Of a stretch of DNA of 46,172 nucleotides, positions 17,648 through 26,707 are shown in pieces. Position 1 is the stretch's first letter; every line of letters starts with the position of its first letter. The position numbers were made by a program, and so were the translations under genes. The stretch is taken from positions 1-46,172 of the forward strand of contig CAZMRW010000026.1 in assembly GCA_964568805.1 (NCBI GenBank), written 5' to 3'. The DNA comes from CAZMRW01 sp964568805 (GTDB taxonomy: Bacteria > Pseudomonadota > Gammaproteobacteria > Methylococcales > Methylomonadaceae). The notes beneath the pieces were generated by a model that saw only the letters and a list, made by a program, of their open reading frames with translations, ran no database searches and was not told the origin of the DNA.

Positions 17648-18862
17648 CTATTTCTCTGTATGAGACTCGCCTAGCGAGATGCGTTCCGGATTCACCTTGA
17701 TGCCCGGTCTGATCTTTGCCAATCCTTCGATAACGACCCATTCCTCAGGGTTTACACCTTGCTTGATTACACGCGCCTGGCCGATATGGGCGCCCAATAC
17801 GACCTGCCGGTATTCCACCTGGTTATCCTTGTTGACGACCCAGACAAAACGTTGCGCCTGATCCGTCGCGATGGCCCGATCGGGCAGCAGAATGGCAGGG
17901 TAGGGAGCGCTGCCGCGTACGCGCATTCGGGCAAAAAAACCGGGGCTGAGCAGTTCGTCAGAGTTGGCGAAAACGCCGCGCAGCGTCACCGTACCGGTCG
18001 CTGTATCTTCACGCGGCGAGATATAATCGAGATGGCCTTGATGAGGGAAATCAACCTCGTCAGCGACAGCCAGCTGCACGGGTGTCTGACCGGCGCTGAT
18101 TTCACCGTCCTTGTTCAATCGCCGGTATTTCAGAACTGAACGCTCATCCGCATCGACGTAAACATACACCGGGTCGGTAGAGACGATGAAGGTTAATTTT
18201 GTCGCATCAGCTCCGCCGCCGCTGACCAGATTGCCCTCGGTGATCAACTCGCGGCCAATCCGGCCGTCTATCGGCGCACGAATTTTAGTGAAATCCAGAT
18301 TCAACCTTGCTGTGGCAACATTGGCTTCTGCAGATTGAACCGCCGCCGCGGCCTCGCGCATGCCTTTACTGCGGGCATCATGCTCTTCTTCGGAAATCGC
18401 TTTGGCACGGAACAGGCGCTCTGCACGTTCCAGATCATTTTTGGCCAATTCGAGTCTGGCTTTGGCGCGATCCAGTTCGGCCACGGCAAAGTTCAGCAGG
18501 GCGCTGAACGGCTTCGGATCGATCAGGAACAGCAGATCGCCTTTTTTCACTTTGTCTCCAGCCTTGAAGTTCACTTTCTCAAGATAGCCACTGACCCGGG
18601 AGCGTATGTCTACCGAACTGACGGCCTCGATGCGGCCCGTGTATTCATCCCATTCCGTCACATCTTGCGCCATGGGCTGGGCAATTTTGACGCTGGGCGG
18701 ATGGCTTTGAGCCGGTGCAGCGGTCGATCCTGATTGGTTTTCACAGCCGTTTATCGACAGCAGCATGAAGAGGATCAGCAGGCTCGGAAGCAAATGCTGT
18801 TGCGATGTCCTTGGCGGATTTAAGCGATGAATGAGCGCTGACATGCGGGTAACCTTTTTCAT
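17648..18862 (-). CDS. RND efflux periplasmic adaptor (MexE-like membrane fusion protein)
   Basis: The adaptor bridges the pump and the outer-membrane duct. It is a lipoprotein (LSINGC lipobox) with the family hallmarks: VTEWDEYTGRIEAVSSVDIRSRVSGYL, the lipoyl half KVNFKAGDKVKKGDLLFLIDP, a coiled-coil hairpin rich in Ala, Arg and Glu, then the second lipoyl half (KIRAPIDGRIG) and beta-barrel domains. The VTEWDEYTG start of the mature region is typical of the MexE branch. I favour the ATG at 18862, which has GAGG ten bases upstream; an ATG at 18886 is possible. Likely repressed by the divergent TetR protein. Confidence 0.92.
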   Translation of the reverse strand: MKKVTRMSALIHRLNPPRTSQQHLLPSLLILFMLLSINGCENQSGSTAAPAQSHPPSVKIAQPMAQDVTEWDEYTGRIEAVSSVDIRSRVSGYLEKVNFKAGDKVKKGDLLFLIDPKPFSALLNFAVAELDRAKARLELAKNDLERAERLFRAKAISEEEHDARSKGMREAAAAVQSAEANVATARLNLDFTKIRAPIDGRIGRELITEGNLVSGGGADATKLTFIVSTDPVYVYVDADERSVLKYRRLNKDGEISAGQTPVQLAVADEVDFPHQGHLDYISPREDTATGTVTLRGVFANSDELLSPGFFARMRVRGSAPYPAILLPDRAIATDQAQRFVWVVNKDNQVEYRQVVLGAHIGQARVIKQGVNPEEWVVIEGLAKIRPGIKVNPERISLGESHTEK

Positions 18863-18899
18863 CCTGTTGACGCCTCGTTCTTGCATGGAAAAAATAAAT

Positions 18900-18930
18900 G
18901 GTAAATAATATTACCGTTTAATTTACGGTA
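18900..18930. promoter_or_regulatory. Paired inverted repeats: likely TetR operator for the efflux operon
   Basis: Two overlapping dyads sit between the divergent genes. The first is GGTAA-N6-TTACC in mirrored form (18900-18915). The second, TACCGT-TTAATTT-ACGGTA (18912-18930), is perfect over 6-bp arms. They are about 40-70 bp upstream of the adaptor start and directly before the TetR start, the usual place for an autoregulating repressor. Confidence 0.65.
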
Positions 18931-18940
18931 TGATCATGCC

Positions 18941-19609
18941 GTGAGTCAACTAAATTTTATGAGTACACAGATGATTAAATGCGGACGGCCTCGTAAGGGC
19001 GAGGAGTTTCTAAGTCGTGATCGATTGCTGGACACAGCCTTCAAGCTTTTTCTTGACTATGGTTACGGAAACCTGAGTCTGGACATTATCGCGAGAGATG
19101 CCCGAGTATCCATGCGGACAATTTATAGCCAGTTTGGGGGCAAGGCCGGGCTTTTTGGCGCCGTGATCAGGCGTTGCAGTGACCAGTTCGCTGCCGGTTT
19201 GTCAGAGCGGGACGGCTCGCCGGAAGACGCCCTTGTTTCTTTTGCCAGGCTGTTTCTTTACCGCATCACGCGTCCGGATGTTGTCCGCATCCGCGCCATT
19301 CTCATCGGCGAATCGCTGCACTTCCCGGATCTTGCAACGCAATATTATGAGCAGGGGCCTCAGCGCACCCTGGACCATCTCGCCCAATATTTTGCCCGGC
19401 AGCAGCAAGGAGGGCATTTTGTCGAAATAGATTCACATGTTCTCGCCGATCAATTCCTGAGCATGTTGCGCAGCGAACGCTTTCAAAAACTGCAGCTCGG
19501 CTTGGAGCCGACTCCCGATGAAGCTGATATCGATGCCTGGGCGCGGCAAACCACGTCGTTGTTCCTGCATGGATGTCTAAAAAACAGGCCGCATGATGTC
19601 AATAATTGA
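18941..19609 (+). CDS. TetR/AcrR-family transcriptional regulator of the efflux operon
   Basis: A 222-residue regulator with an N-terminal TetR helix-turn-helix (LDTAFKLFLDYGYGNLSLDIIARDARVSMRTIYSQFGGKAGLF, about residues 28-72) and a helical ligand-binding C-terminus. It is divergent from the adaptor gene with shared inverted repeats in between, so it very likely represses the pump and itself until an inducer binds. The start is uncertain: GTG at 18941, ATG at 18959 and ATG at 18971 are all in frame, none with a strong ribosome site. It is AcrR/AefR-like in general shape. Confidence 0.88.
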   Translation: MSQLNFMSTQMIKCGRPRKGEEFLSRDRLLDTAFKLFLDYGYGNLSLDIIARDARVSMRTIYSQFGGKAGLFGAVIRRCSDQFAAGLSERDGSPEDALVSFARLFLYRITRPDVVRIRAILIGESLHFPDLATQYYEQGPQRTLDHLAQYFARQQQGGHFVEIDSHVLADQFLSMLRSERFQKLQLGLEPTPDEADIDAWARQTTSLFLHGCLKNRPHDVNN

Positions 19610-19677
19610 AATATCTTTTCTTGGCCGCGTCGCTGACTACCTGGATTTGCCATGCCTGCGCCTGCCCGGACTCTTAT

Positions 19678-22600
19678 TTAGTCAAGTGCCAACCGCTGCA
19701 GCAGTCCTGTAACAAACTCCAGCTTCTGTTCCGTCGTGTCAAATTTGTTGATAAATCTGAGTTTATCCGCGCCATCGAACTTGTAGGTCTGGGCCTGGGT
19801 CTGGATCAGGTTGATCAGCTGTTCGGCATTGATCTTCGGTTCCTTGGCAAAAACAAGTCGACCGCCGCCCGCGTTGGCTTCGATTTTCCGGATGCCCATT
19901 TTTTCCGCCTGCTGTTTGAGCTCGGTGACGCTGAACAGGGTCTTGACCTGCGGCGGCAACAGGCCGAAGCGGTCGATCATTTCCACCTGCAGCTCGCGCA
20001 GATCGTCAAGCGTCTCGGCGCTGGCGATGCGCTTGTAGAGGACGAGACGGGCGTGAATGTCGGGCAGGTAGTCTTCCGGGATTAGCGCCGGCGATTGCAG
20101 ATCGACTTCCGGGCCCATATCCTGCGGCGCTTCGAGCTCCGGCTGTTTGCCTGATTTCAGTGCGTTAACAGCACGCTCCAGGAGTTCGGTGTATAAGGTA
20201 AAGCCGATTTCCTGAATCTGGCCGCTCTGATCCTCGCCGAGCAGTTCGCCGGCGCCGCGGATTTCCAGATCGTGCGATGACAACATGAAACCTGCGCCGA
20301 GATCGCCCGACGCTTCGATGGCTTCCAGCCTTTTTTCCGCATCCTTGGTCATCAAGGCTTTCGGCGGTACGATGAAATAGGCGTAGGCGCGGTGATGCGA
20401 GCGCCCGACCCGCCCGCGCAGCTGGTGTAATTGCGCCAGTCCCAGTTTATCGGCGCGGTTAATGATGATGGTGTTTGCACTGGGGATGTCGATGCCGCTT
20501 TCGATGATGGTCGAGCACAAGAGCAGATTGAAGCGCTGGTGATAAAAATCGAGCATGATGCGTTCCAGGTCGCGTTCCGGCATCTGGCCGTGGGCGATTT
20601 CGATGCGCGCGTCCGGCACCAGTTTATGCAGTTCGCCGGCCATTTTTGCCATCGACTTGACATCATTGTGCAAAAAGAAAATCTGGCCGCCGCGTTTGAT
20701 CTCGCGCAGGCACGCTTCCTGAATCAGGGCGTCTACCCATTCGTTGATGAAGGATTTGATGGCGTGGCGGTTGGGCGGCGGGCTGGCGATGATCGAAATA
20801 TCCCGAAGTCCTGACATCGCCATGTTGAGCGTGCGTGGGATCGGCGTTGCGGTCAGCGTCAGCATGTCCAGCTCGTTGCGCAGCTTTTTGAAATGCTCCT
20901 TCTGACGGACCCCGAAACGGTGCTCTTCGTCGATCACAACCAGCCCCAGGGATTTGTATTTGATCTCGCCGGACAGCAGTTTGTGGGTGCCGATCACGAT
21001 ATCGACTTTACCTTCTTCCAGTTCGCCGAGTATCGCTTTTTGCTGCTTGGGCGTGACAAAGCGGGACATGACTTCCACACGAACCGGCCAGTCGGCGAAA
21101 CGGTCACTAAAATTCTGGTAGTGCTGTTGCGCCAGCAGGGTGGTCGGCACCAGTACCGCGACCTGCTTGCCGCTTTGCACGGCGATAAACGCCGCGCGCA
21201 TCGAGACTTCGGTCTTGCCGAAGCCGACGTCGCCGCAAATCACCCGGTCCATCGGCTGCGGACTGGTCATATCTTCAAGAATCGCTTCGATGGCGGTTTG
21301 CTGATCTGGCGTTTCTTCAAACGGGAAAGCATCGGCAAAGGCCTGGTATTCGGTATTTTCAACGTTGAAGGCGTGGCCTTGCTTGACGGCCCGTTTGGCG
21401 TAAATTTCCAGGAGTTCCGCCGCCACATCCCGAATCCGCTCAATGGCTTTTTTCTTGGCCTTGCTCCACTGATCGCCGCCCAGTTTATGCAAGGGCGCCG
21501 TCTCGGGGCTGACCCCGGTATAGCGGCCGATCAGATGCAGGGATGACACCGGCACATACAGCTTGTCGTTATGGGCGTATTCCAGCGCCAGAAATTCGGC
21601 AGGAATGCCGCCGATTTCGAGTGTCTGCAGGCCAAGATAGCGGCCGACGCCGTGTTCCTGATGCACAACCGGCGAGCCGATGGTCAGCTCGTTCAGATTG
21701 TTGACGATATTTTCCAGTTCCCTGGCGGCCGATTGCCGTCTTCTGCGTCGCTGCTGGGCTTTTTCTCCGGACAGGTTGCTCTCGGTGATGATCGCGATGG
21801 CCGGTTCGTCCAGCCACAAGCCATGGTCCATCGGCGCGACCACCATGCACGGTGACTGATCCGATTTGAGAAAGGCCTGCCAGTTTTCGACTTGCTTGAC
21901 CGTGATCCGGAATTGACGCAACTTTTCGACCAAGCCTTCCCTGCGTCCGGCCGATTCGGCGACGAATAAGATCCTTCCGGCAAAGTCTTTGGCAAAATGT
22001 TGCAAGGCCGCTGCCGGTTCCTTGAGCTTGCCGTCAATGGTTAAATTGGGCAGTGACTTACAATTTAACGCGCAGCCTTTGGCAATGGCCTGTTGTTCTT
22101 GATTTAACAAGGACTGGTCGTCCAGACCGACTCTGGCGAACGATGCCGCCTTTTGGGTCAATTCACCAGACGTCAGGAATAATAAGCCCGGCTCCAGCAA
22201 GGGCCGGTCGATATTGTATTTTCTCTGTTGATAGCGCTCTTCCGCTTCGCCGTAAAATGCGTTCGCATTGACCGCAAAGGTGCTCGGCAAAACCAGTATT
22301 GCGGAAGCGGGCAGATAATCGAACAGGGTTGCGGTACGTTCGACGAATAGCGGCAGATAATATTCGACGCCGCCGGGGGCAATGCCCTTGCTGACATCGA
22401 CATAGAGCGCGTTTTTGAGCGAAGATTCCGGAAAATGGTCCCGGAACGCCTGGCGGAAATGTTTGATGGCCTCATCGGTAAATGGAAATTCCCGCGCAGG
22501 AAATAACTGGATCCGGTCGATCTTTCCCAGAGAGCGCTGGGTTTCCGGATCGAAGGTACGGATGGATTCGATTTCCTCGTCAAACAACTCGATCCGGAAC

Positions 22601-23157
22601 GGCGTTTTACTGCCCATCGGAAACAAGTCGACGATCGAACCACGGACCGCAAATTCTGCGTGCTGATACACCTGGGATACACAATGATAACCGACGCTTT
22701 CCAGTTTGATCCGGTTCAAATCCAGATTGAAGAGATCGCCGGTTTGTATGGCAAAGCTGTGAGCGAGGACATGTTCCCTTGGCGCCAGCCGGTGCATCAA
22801 CGTGGATACGGAAACGATCAGTGCCCCGCGCTTGACCTGCGGCAGCAACGCCAGCGTTTTCAGCCGTTCGGATATAATTTCCGGCAGCGGCGAAAATACA
22901 TCGTACGGCAGGGTTTCCCAATCCGGAAAATGCAGCAGGGAGTAGTCGCCGCCCTGCAGGAAGAACTCCAGTTCATGTTCAAGACGCAACGCGGTCTGGT
23001 TGTCCGGCGTGACGATCACAAACAGGCGGTTTTCGTTTTTGATCGCAGAAGCCAGCGCAAGCGCGTCTCCACAGCCCTTTAAACCGGTCCAGATCACGGT
23101 TTGGTCTTTTGATTGCGGAATTTCGGGCGAGAAGATTGAGGTAGTATGATGGGCCAT
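19678..23157 (-). CDS. mfd: Transcription-repair coupling factor
   Basis: Mfd removes RNA polymerase stalled at DNA damage and recruits UvrA. The 1159-residue protein has the family's full length. It has the UvrB-like N-terminal part, then the RNA-polymerase-interacting region (GSPVVHQEHGVGRYLGL), then the RecG-like translocase with Walker A GDVGFGKTEVSMRAA, DEEHRFGVRQKEHF, TATPIPRTLNMAMSGLRD and the TRG-like C-terminal helicase motifs (QLRGRVGRS). The C-terminal domain that masks the UvrA-binding surface is present. It converges with the TetR gene; no clear terminator lies in the 68-bp gap. Confidence 0.97.
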   Translation of the reverse strand: MAHHTTSIFSPEIPQSKDQTVIWTGLKGCGDALALASAIKNENRLFVIVTPDNQTALRLEHELEFFLQGGDYSLLHFPDWETLPYDVFSPLPEIISERLKTLALLPQVKRGALIVSVSTLMHRLAPREHVLAHSFAIQTGDLFNLDLNRIKLESVGYHCVSQVYQHAEFAVRGSIVDLFPMGSKTPFRIELFDEEIESIRTFDPETQRSLGKIDRIQLFPAREFPFTDEAIKHFRQAFRDHFPESSLKNALYVDVSKGIAPGGVEYYLPLFVERTATLFDYLPASAILVLPSTFAVNANAFYGEAEERYQQRKYNIDRPLLEPGLLFLTSGELTQKAASFARVGLDDQSLLNQEQQAIAKGCALNCKSLPNLTIDGKLKEPAAALQHFAKDFAGRILFVAESAGRREGLVEKLRQFRITVKQVENWQAFLKSDQSPCMVVAPMDHGLWLDEPAIAIITESNLSGEKAQQRRRRRQSAARELENIVNNLNELTIGSPVVHQEHGVGRYLGLQTLEIGGIPAEFLALEYAHNDKLYVPVSSLHLIGRYTGVSPETAPLHKLGGDQWSKAKKKAIERIRDVAAELLEIYAKRAVKQGHAFNVENTEYQAFADAFPFEETPDQQTAIEAILEDMTSPQPMDRVICGDVGFGKTEVSMRAAFIAVQSGKQVAVLVPTTLLAQQHYQNFSDRFADWPVRVEVMSRFVTPKQQKAILGELEEGKVDIVIGTHKLLSGEIKYKSLGLVVIDEEHRFGVRQKEHFKKLRNELDMLTLTATPIPRTLNMAMSGLRDISIIASPPPNRHAIKSFINEWVDALIQEACLREIKRGGQIFFLHNDVKSMAKMAGELHKLVPDARIEIAHGQMPERDLERIMLDFYHQRFNLLLCSTIIESGIDIPSANTIIINRADKLGLAQLHQLRGRVGRSHHRAYAYFIVPPKALMTKDAEKRLEAIEASGDLGAGFMLSSHDLEIRGAGELLGEDQSGQIQEIGFTLYTELLERAVNALKSGKQPELEAPQDMGPEVDLQSPALIPEDYLPDIHARLVLYKRIASAETLDDLRELQVEMIDRFGLLPPQVKTLFSVTELKQQAEKMGIRKIEANAGGGRLVFAKEPKINAEQLINLIQTQAQTYKFDGADKLRFINKFDTTEQKLEFVTGLLQRLALD

Positions 23158-23245
23158 TCAATTCAGGCGATAGGTTCAGGATTCAAGGGCATAGCTTACC
23201 ATTTTTATGTGATGCCTTGAACCTTGCAGTATTCGATCACTGCCA

Positions 23246-24268
23246 TCATCGGGTCAGAAACATCGCATCGCCATAACTGAAAAAGCGATAGGAGTGCGCA
23301 ATAGCGTGGCGGTAAGCCGCCATCACATGATCGTAGCCGGCAAATGCGGCCACCAGCATCAGCAAGGTCGATTCGGGCAGATGAAAATTGGTTAATAAGG
23401 CATCGATCGATTTGAATGAATAGCCCGGCGTGATGAACAGATCGGTGTCGCCGAAGCCCGCGGCAAGCGCGCCGTCTCTTGACGCCGATTCCAGCGCCCT
23501 GACCGCTGTCGTGCCGATGGCGATGACCCGCCCTCCCCGGTTTCTGGCTTCGTTGACGGCTGCCACTGTGTCCTGCTCGACGGAAAAATATTCCTTATGC
23601 ATGATATGTTCGGACAGGTTTTCCGTTCGGACCGGCTGAAAAGTGCCGCTGCCGACATGCAGGGTGACAAAGGCGGTTTGTATGCCCTTGTCCCTGATTT
23701 GCTCCATCATCTCATCATCGAAATGCAGGCCTGCGGTGGGCGCCGCGACCGCGCCCGCTTCTCTGGCGTATACGGTTTGATAACGGCTCAGATCGGATTC
23801 ATTATCGGCTCGGCTGATATAAGGCGGCAAAGGGATATGGCCGATTTGATCCAGTAGAACAGGCAGGCTGATGTCGCCGGCAAATTCCAGTTCAAACAGA
23901 TCATCGGCGCGGCCAAGCACAGTGCATCGATAATCCTGATCCAGTTCGATGACCGTGCCCGCATTGGGCGCCTTGCTCGCTCTGACATGGGCGATCGCGC
24001 GGTGCTCGTCCTGAATGCGCTCAATCAGGATCTCGACTTTGCCGCCGCTCGGTTTTTTGCCGAAGAGTCTCGCCGGAATGACCCTGGTGTCGTTGAAGAC
24101 CAGCAAATCCTTCTCATCGATCAAATCGATAAAGTCAGAAAACCTTCTGTCGGTGATCTGTCCGCTAAGACGATTCAGACAGAGCAAACGGCTGGCTCTG
24201 CGTTCAGGCAATGGATATTGCGCAATCAGATGATCTGGCAACTGGTAATTAAAATCACTTTTCTTCAT
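23246..24268 (-). CDS. queA: S-adenosylmethionine:tRNA ribosyltransferase-isomerase
   Basis: QueA transfers and isomerises the ribosyl group of SAM onto 7-aminomethyl-7-deazaguanine in tRNA, making epoxyqueuosine. The 340-residue protein has the family's opening DFNYQLPDHLIAQYPLPERRASRLL, the LLVFNDTRVIPARLFG motif, and the conserved GLHFD and HVGSGTFQPVR segments with NFHLPESTLLMLV near the end. The length is normal. It is 88 bp upstream of mfd on the same strand and divergent from tRNA-Leu. No other queuosine gene is in the window. Confidence 0.97.
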   Translation of the reverse strand: MKKSDFNYQLPDHLIAQYPLPERRASRLLCLNRLSGQITDRRFSDFIDLIDEKDLLVFNDTRVIPARLFGKKPSGGKVEILIERIQDEHRAIAHVRASKAPNAGTVIELDQDYRCTVLGRADDLFELEFAGDISLPVLLDQIGHIPLPPYISRADNESDLSRYQTVYAREAGAVAAPTAGLHFDDEMMEQIRDKGIQTAFVTLHVGSGTFQPVRTENLSEHIMHKEYFSVEQDTVAAVNEARNRGGRVIAIGTTAVRALESASRDGALAAGFGDTDLFITPGYSFKSIDALLTNFHLPESTLLMLVAAFAGYDHVMAAYRHAIAHSYRFFSYGDAMFLTR

Positions 24269-24330
24269 ATAGGTAGGGTGTTTACGGCTGGCTCCGTAAA
24301 ATTAGACTGGAATTATTAAAAAGCATAAAT

Positions 24331-24336
24331 TATAAT
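24331..24336 (+). promoter_or_regulatory. -10 box of the tRNA-Leu promoter
   Basis: A perfect TATAAT sits 11 bases before the tRNA 5' end. A weak -35 (TGGAAT, 24308-24313) lies 17 bp upstream. Confidence 0.55.
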
Positions 24337-24347
24337 ATCACTTCTTT

Positions 24348-24434
24348 GCCGGGGTGGCGGAACTGGTAGACGCGCCGGATTCAAAATCCGGTGATGGTGA
24401 CATCGTGTCGGTTCGATTCCGACCCTCGGTACCA
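24348..24434 (+). tRNA. tRNA-Leu (anticodon CAA)
   Basis: An 87-nt class II tRNA with encoded CCA. The acceptor strand GCCGGGG pairs with CCTCGGT (two G-U pairs). The anticodon stem is CCGGA/TCCGG with loop TTCAAAA, giving anticodon CAA at 24382-24384. A long variable arm follows (TGATGGTGACATCGTG), as expected for tRNA-Leu. The T arm contains GGTTCGATTCC. An integrase remnant lies about 110 bp downstream, so its 3' end may have been used as an attachment site. Confidence 0.95.
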
Positions 24435-24468
24435 AATTTAGGTTCAGAGCCGTGCAAAGAAATACATA

Positions 24469-24502
24469 AACCCGCAAGTCGTAAGGCTTAGCGGGTTTTT
24501 TA
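24469..24502 (+). terminator. Intrinsic terminator after tRNA-Leu
   Basis: AACCCGC pairs with GCGGGTT over a 15-base loop, with a T-rich tail. It is placed 35 bp past the tRNA 3' end. Confidence 0.8.
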
Positions 24503-24543
24503 TTGTCCAACGATGTACAAACAGAACCATTGACATACCCCCA

Positions 24544-24644
24544 ATGCCCTGTCCGATATTACCTGCAAGACTGCCAAACCGAAAGACAAGCCTTACAAGC
24601 TGACTGACGAAAAAGGCTTGTTCCTATTAATCCAAGCCATTTAA
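24544..24644 (+). pseudogene. Integrase N-terminal remnant next to tRNA-Leu
   Basis: The frame from 24546 reads ALSDITCKTAKPKDKPYKL and continues TDEKGLFLLIQAI before a TAA. This is the N-terminal arm-binding motif of P4-type tyrosine recombinases (usual form: MALSD, then AKPKDKPYKL, then D-x-x-GL-x-L-V). The would-be start AATGCCCTG is one base out of frame, as if a G had been lost from ATGGCCCTG. The rest of the gene is absent. Position and orientation just after a tRNA gene are those of an integrase from an island or prophage inserted at tRNA-Leu. Confidence 0.78.
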
Positions 24645-24700
24645 TAGTGGGACTAAACAATTACCGTTTAAAAGCAGACTTGGGCAACACCAGCCGATTT

Positions 24701-25573
24701 TTATGCCCTGCTCAAATTGGCAATCAATGCCAGTAATTCGGGCTTTGCTGATGTTTGATGGGTATAAATCGCATAAACCTGACGGCTGATTTCAGGCTCG
24801 TATAGATAGCGATAACTGATGTCGGCCGCATCCTTGGGCAGGGTATATTCCGGCATTAATGCAACACCGATGCCCGCCTGCACCATACGCAAAATCCATT
24901 CCTCGCTGTTACTGCGGTAAGACGCATAAAGATTAATTTCCTGATTTTGGCAAATACATTTTAAATCTTCTCTTAATTCACAGTTCAGCCTGTCCAAATA
25001 AGGCTCTGACTGTATGGCTTTCAGGTCGACTTGTTGCAATTGATTAAAGCGATGCGCCGTGCTGAATGCGACCACATAGCGTTCTTCATAGAGCAAAGTC
25101 GATTGATACGGTGATGCCAGTAATTGCGTCGGTGCACTGATCACGAGATCCAGTAATTGTGAATCCAGTAGTTTTAATAATCCCGCTTCGCTATCGATGA
25201 TTAATTCCATCTCGATATTTGGAAAGTCTTGCTGATAACCTGCCAGGCAAGGGCTTAGGCGTTGCGCGCCGATGGTGGTCATCAGGCCGATGCGTAACGG
25301 TATGGTATTCAAGCGGGTAAAGCGAATCGCCTCCGCTTTGGTTGCCTGAAGGTCTTTATAAATTTTTCTGAGATTGGCTTCAACCATACGGCCTAAGGGC
25401 GTTAACTCACAGCCGGATCGGGCTCGCGTGAACAATGCACCGCCCAATTCATCTTCCAGTTTTTTTATGGCTTGTGTCAAAGACGGTTGCGAGACATAAG
25501 TGAGTTGCGCCGCGTGCGTGATGGAGCCCTGATCGCAGACTGCCAAAAAATAGCGGATTTGCTGCATTTCCAT
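24701..25573 (-). CDS. LysR-family transcriptional regulator
   Basis: A 290-residue regulator with the N-terminal winged helix of the family (MQQIRYFLAVCDQGSITHAAQLTYVSQPSLTQAIKKLEDELG) and a periplasmic-binding-protein-like effector domain. The start is set at the ATG at 25573, directly before MQQIRYF; a TTG 29 codons upstream is unlikely. It is divergent from the EthD-like gene, so it probably controls that cluster together with its own gene through the dyads between them. It lies just beyond an integrase relic, in an accessory-looking stretch. The inducer is unknown. Confidence 0.92.
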   Translation of the reverse strand: MEMQQIRYFLAVCDQGSITHAAQLTYVSQPSLTQAIKKLEDELGGALFTRARSGCELTPLGRMVEANLRKIYKDLQATKAEAIRFTRLNTIPLRIGLMTTIGAQRLSPCLAGYQQDFPNIEMELIIDSEAGLLKLLDSQLLDLVISAPTQLLASPYQSTLLYEERYVVAFSTAHRFNQLQQVDLKAIQSEPYLDRLNCELREDLKCICQNQEINLYASYRSNSEEWILRMVQAGIGVALMPEYTLPKDAADISYRYLYEPEISRQVYAIYTHQTSAKPELLALIANLSRA

Positions 25574-25613
25574 GAGTGCTGCCCTGGTTTGGGAATAAAG
25601 ATATAGAGAAAAC

Positions 25614-25665
25614 CTATTGTTCCATAGAAAGCCGGTATTGTACAAATGCTTATCTTTCAAGATAG
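25614..25665. promoter_or_regulatory. Two LysR-type dyads between divergent genes
   Basis: CTAT-N6-ATAG (25614-25627) and TATCTT-TC-AAGATA (25652-25665) are inverted repeats, 24 bp apart, between the LysR gene and the EthD-like gene. LysR proteins usually bind a recognition dyad and an activation dyad spaced this way. Confidence 0.5.
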
Positions 25666-25702
25666 GATTGCCTCACTTTTCAAATAACGATATGAGAAAA
25701 CT

Positions 25703-26029
25703 ATGAAAACAGCAAAATTGATTGTGATGTACCCAACACCTGCCGATGACGATTTGTTTGAACAACGCTATGCGCAGGAGCATGTACCGATGGCGGTAGA
25801 AAAACTGGCCGGAAAAACCCGCTTTGTCGCCTCGCTGATCAAGTCCAGTGTCGGCCAGGAACAAGCGCCTTTTCACCGCATTGCCGAAGTTTATTTTCCG
25901 TCGATGCAGGATTTGGAAGCCTGTTTAAATTCACCGGGCGGACAGGAAACCGCACAACATGCCGTTGATATTTCGACAGGCGGTGCGCCGTTGTTTTTAA
26001 TCGCGGAAGTTGAAAGTTTCGATTTCTAA
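25703..26029 (+). CDS. EthD-family protein (dimeric alpha/beta barrel)
   Basis: A 108-residue protein resembling the EthD family of small dimeric ferredoxin-like folds: KLIVMYPTPADDDLFEQRYAQEHVPMAVEKL, where the FExxYxxxHxP pattern is the family mark, and a C-terminal strand ending in AEVESFDF. Members act in degradation of ethers or polyketide-like aromatics, often as accessory factors. It is the first gene after the LysR operator, followed at 68 bp by an AhpD-like gene, which suggests a small catabolic or detoxification operon. Confidence 0.8.
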   Translation: MKTAKLIVMYPTPADDDLFEQRYAQEHVPMAVEKLAGKTRFVASLIKSSVGQEQAPFHRIAEVYFPSMQDLEACLNSPGGQETAQHAVDISTGGAPLFLIAEVESFDF

Positions 26030-26096
26030 ACTTCCGGCAATCGGGCATGGTAACGCCATTGATTGCCATTTTATACCGTTATCATCTGGAGTTACG

Positions 26097-26621
26097 ATGT
26101 TATACCAGCCATCAAAACCTGACCTGAACACCTTATCCGACATGCTGGAAAAGTATCCGCGTCGACGGGTGTTAATGTTCAAGGCTATGGAAGAAATCAT
26201 GAACAATCTTTCACCTTTCAGCAAGGAAATACGTGAATTACTGTTCGCTTATACGTCAGATTTGAACCAATGCAGCTTGTCCTATGATTTCCATAAAGCC
26301 GCTTCAGTGGCTTCAGGTGTTGATGAATCGGTATTTGTCGCCTTAAAAACGGATATTAACAGCGCAAAAATCGATGACAAGCTGAAACCGATACTTCGAT
26401 TTATAAAAAAACTAACCCTGACACCCGGCAACATCAGCCAGGAGGACGCTCAACAAATCTTCGATGCGGGTTGGGATGAACATGCGTATTTTGATTCGGT
26501 CTGCATCTGCGCCATTATGAATGGCATGAACCGTTTTGTTGCCGCTTTAGGCATTGACGCCCATTCACCCGGCAGTCATCATTCCGACAAAATGCTGCCT
26601 ACCTTGGGTTACGCTGACTGA
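26097..26621 (+). CDS. Carboxymuconolactone decarboxylase / AhpD-like protein with altered CxxC
   Basis: A 174-residue helical protein of the CMD/AhpD superfamily: the region SPFSKEIRELLFAYTSDLNQCSLSYDFHKAASVASG corresponds to the family core, where LNxCxxCxxxH is usual. Here the second cysteine is Ser (CSLSYDFH), so a reversible disulfide as in AhpD is not possible at this site. It may still bind a ligand or act as a decarboxylase-like enzyme. The start is the ATG at 26097 with GGAG seven bases upstream; a TTG-type upstream extension overlaps the EthD gene and is not favoured. Confidence 0.75.
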   Translation: MLYQPSKPDLNTLSDMLEKYPRRRVLMFKAMEEIMNNLSPFSKEIRELLFAYTSDLNQCSLSYDFHKAASVASGVDESVFVALKTDINSAKIDDKLKPILRFIKKLTLTPGNISQEDAQQIFDAGWDEHAYFDSVCICAIMNGMNRFVAALGIDAHSPGSHHSDKMLPTLGYAD

Positions 26622-26707
26622 ACGAGTGATGTGGAAGTAATAATGTCGCCTGCAACAAAATGTAGAGAGGTTTGGAGCATGAAAGAGAATCCTCAGGCAA
26701 TTTGCCG

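Noticed and set aside
20893..21546. 217-codon rightward frame
   Set aside because: Antisense to mfd; no domain pattern.
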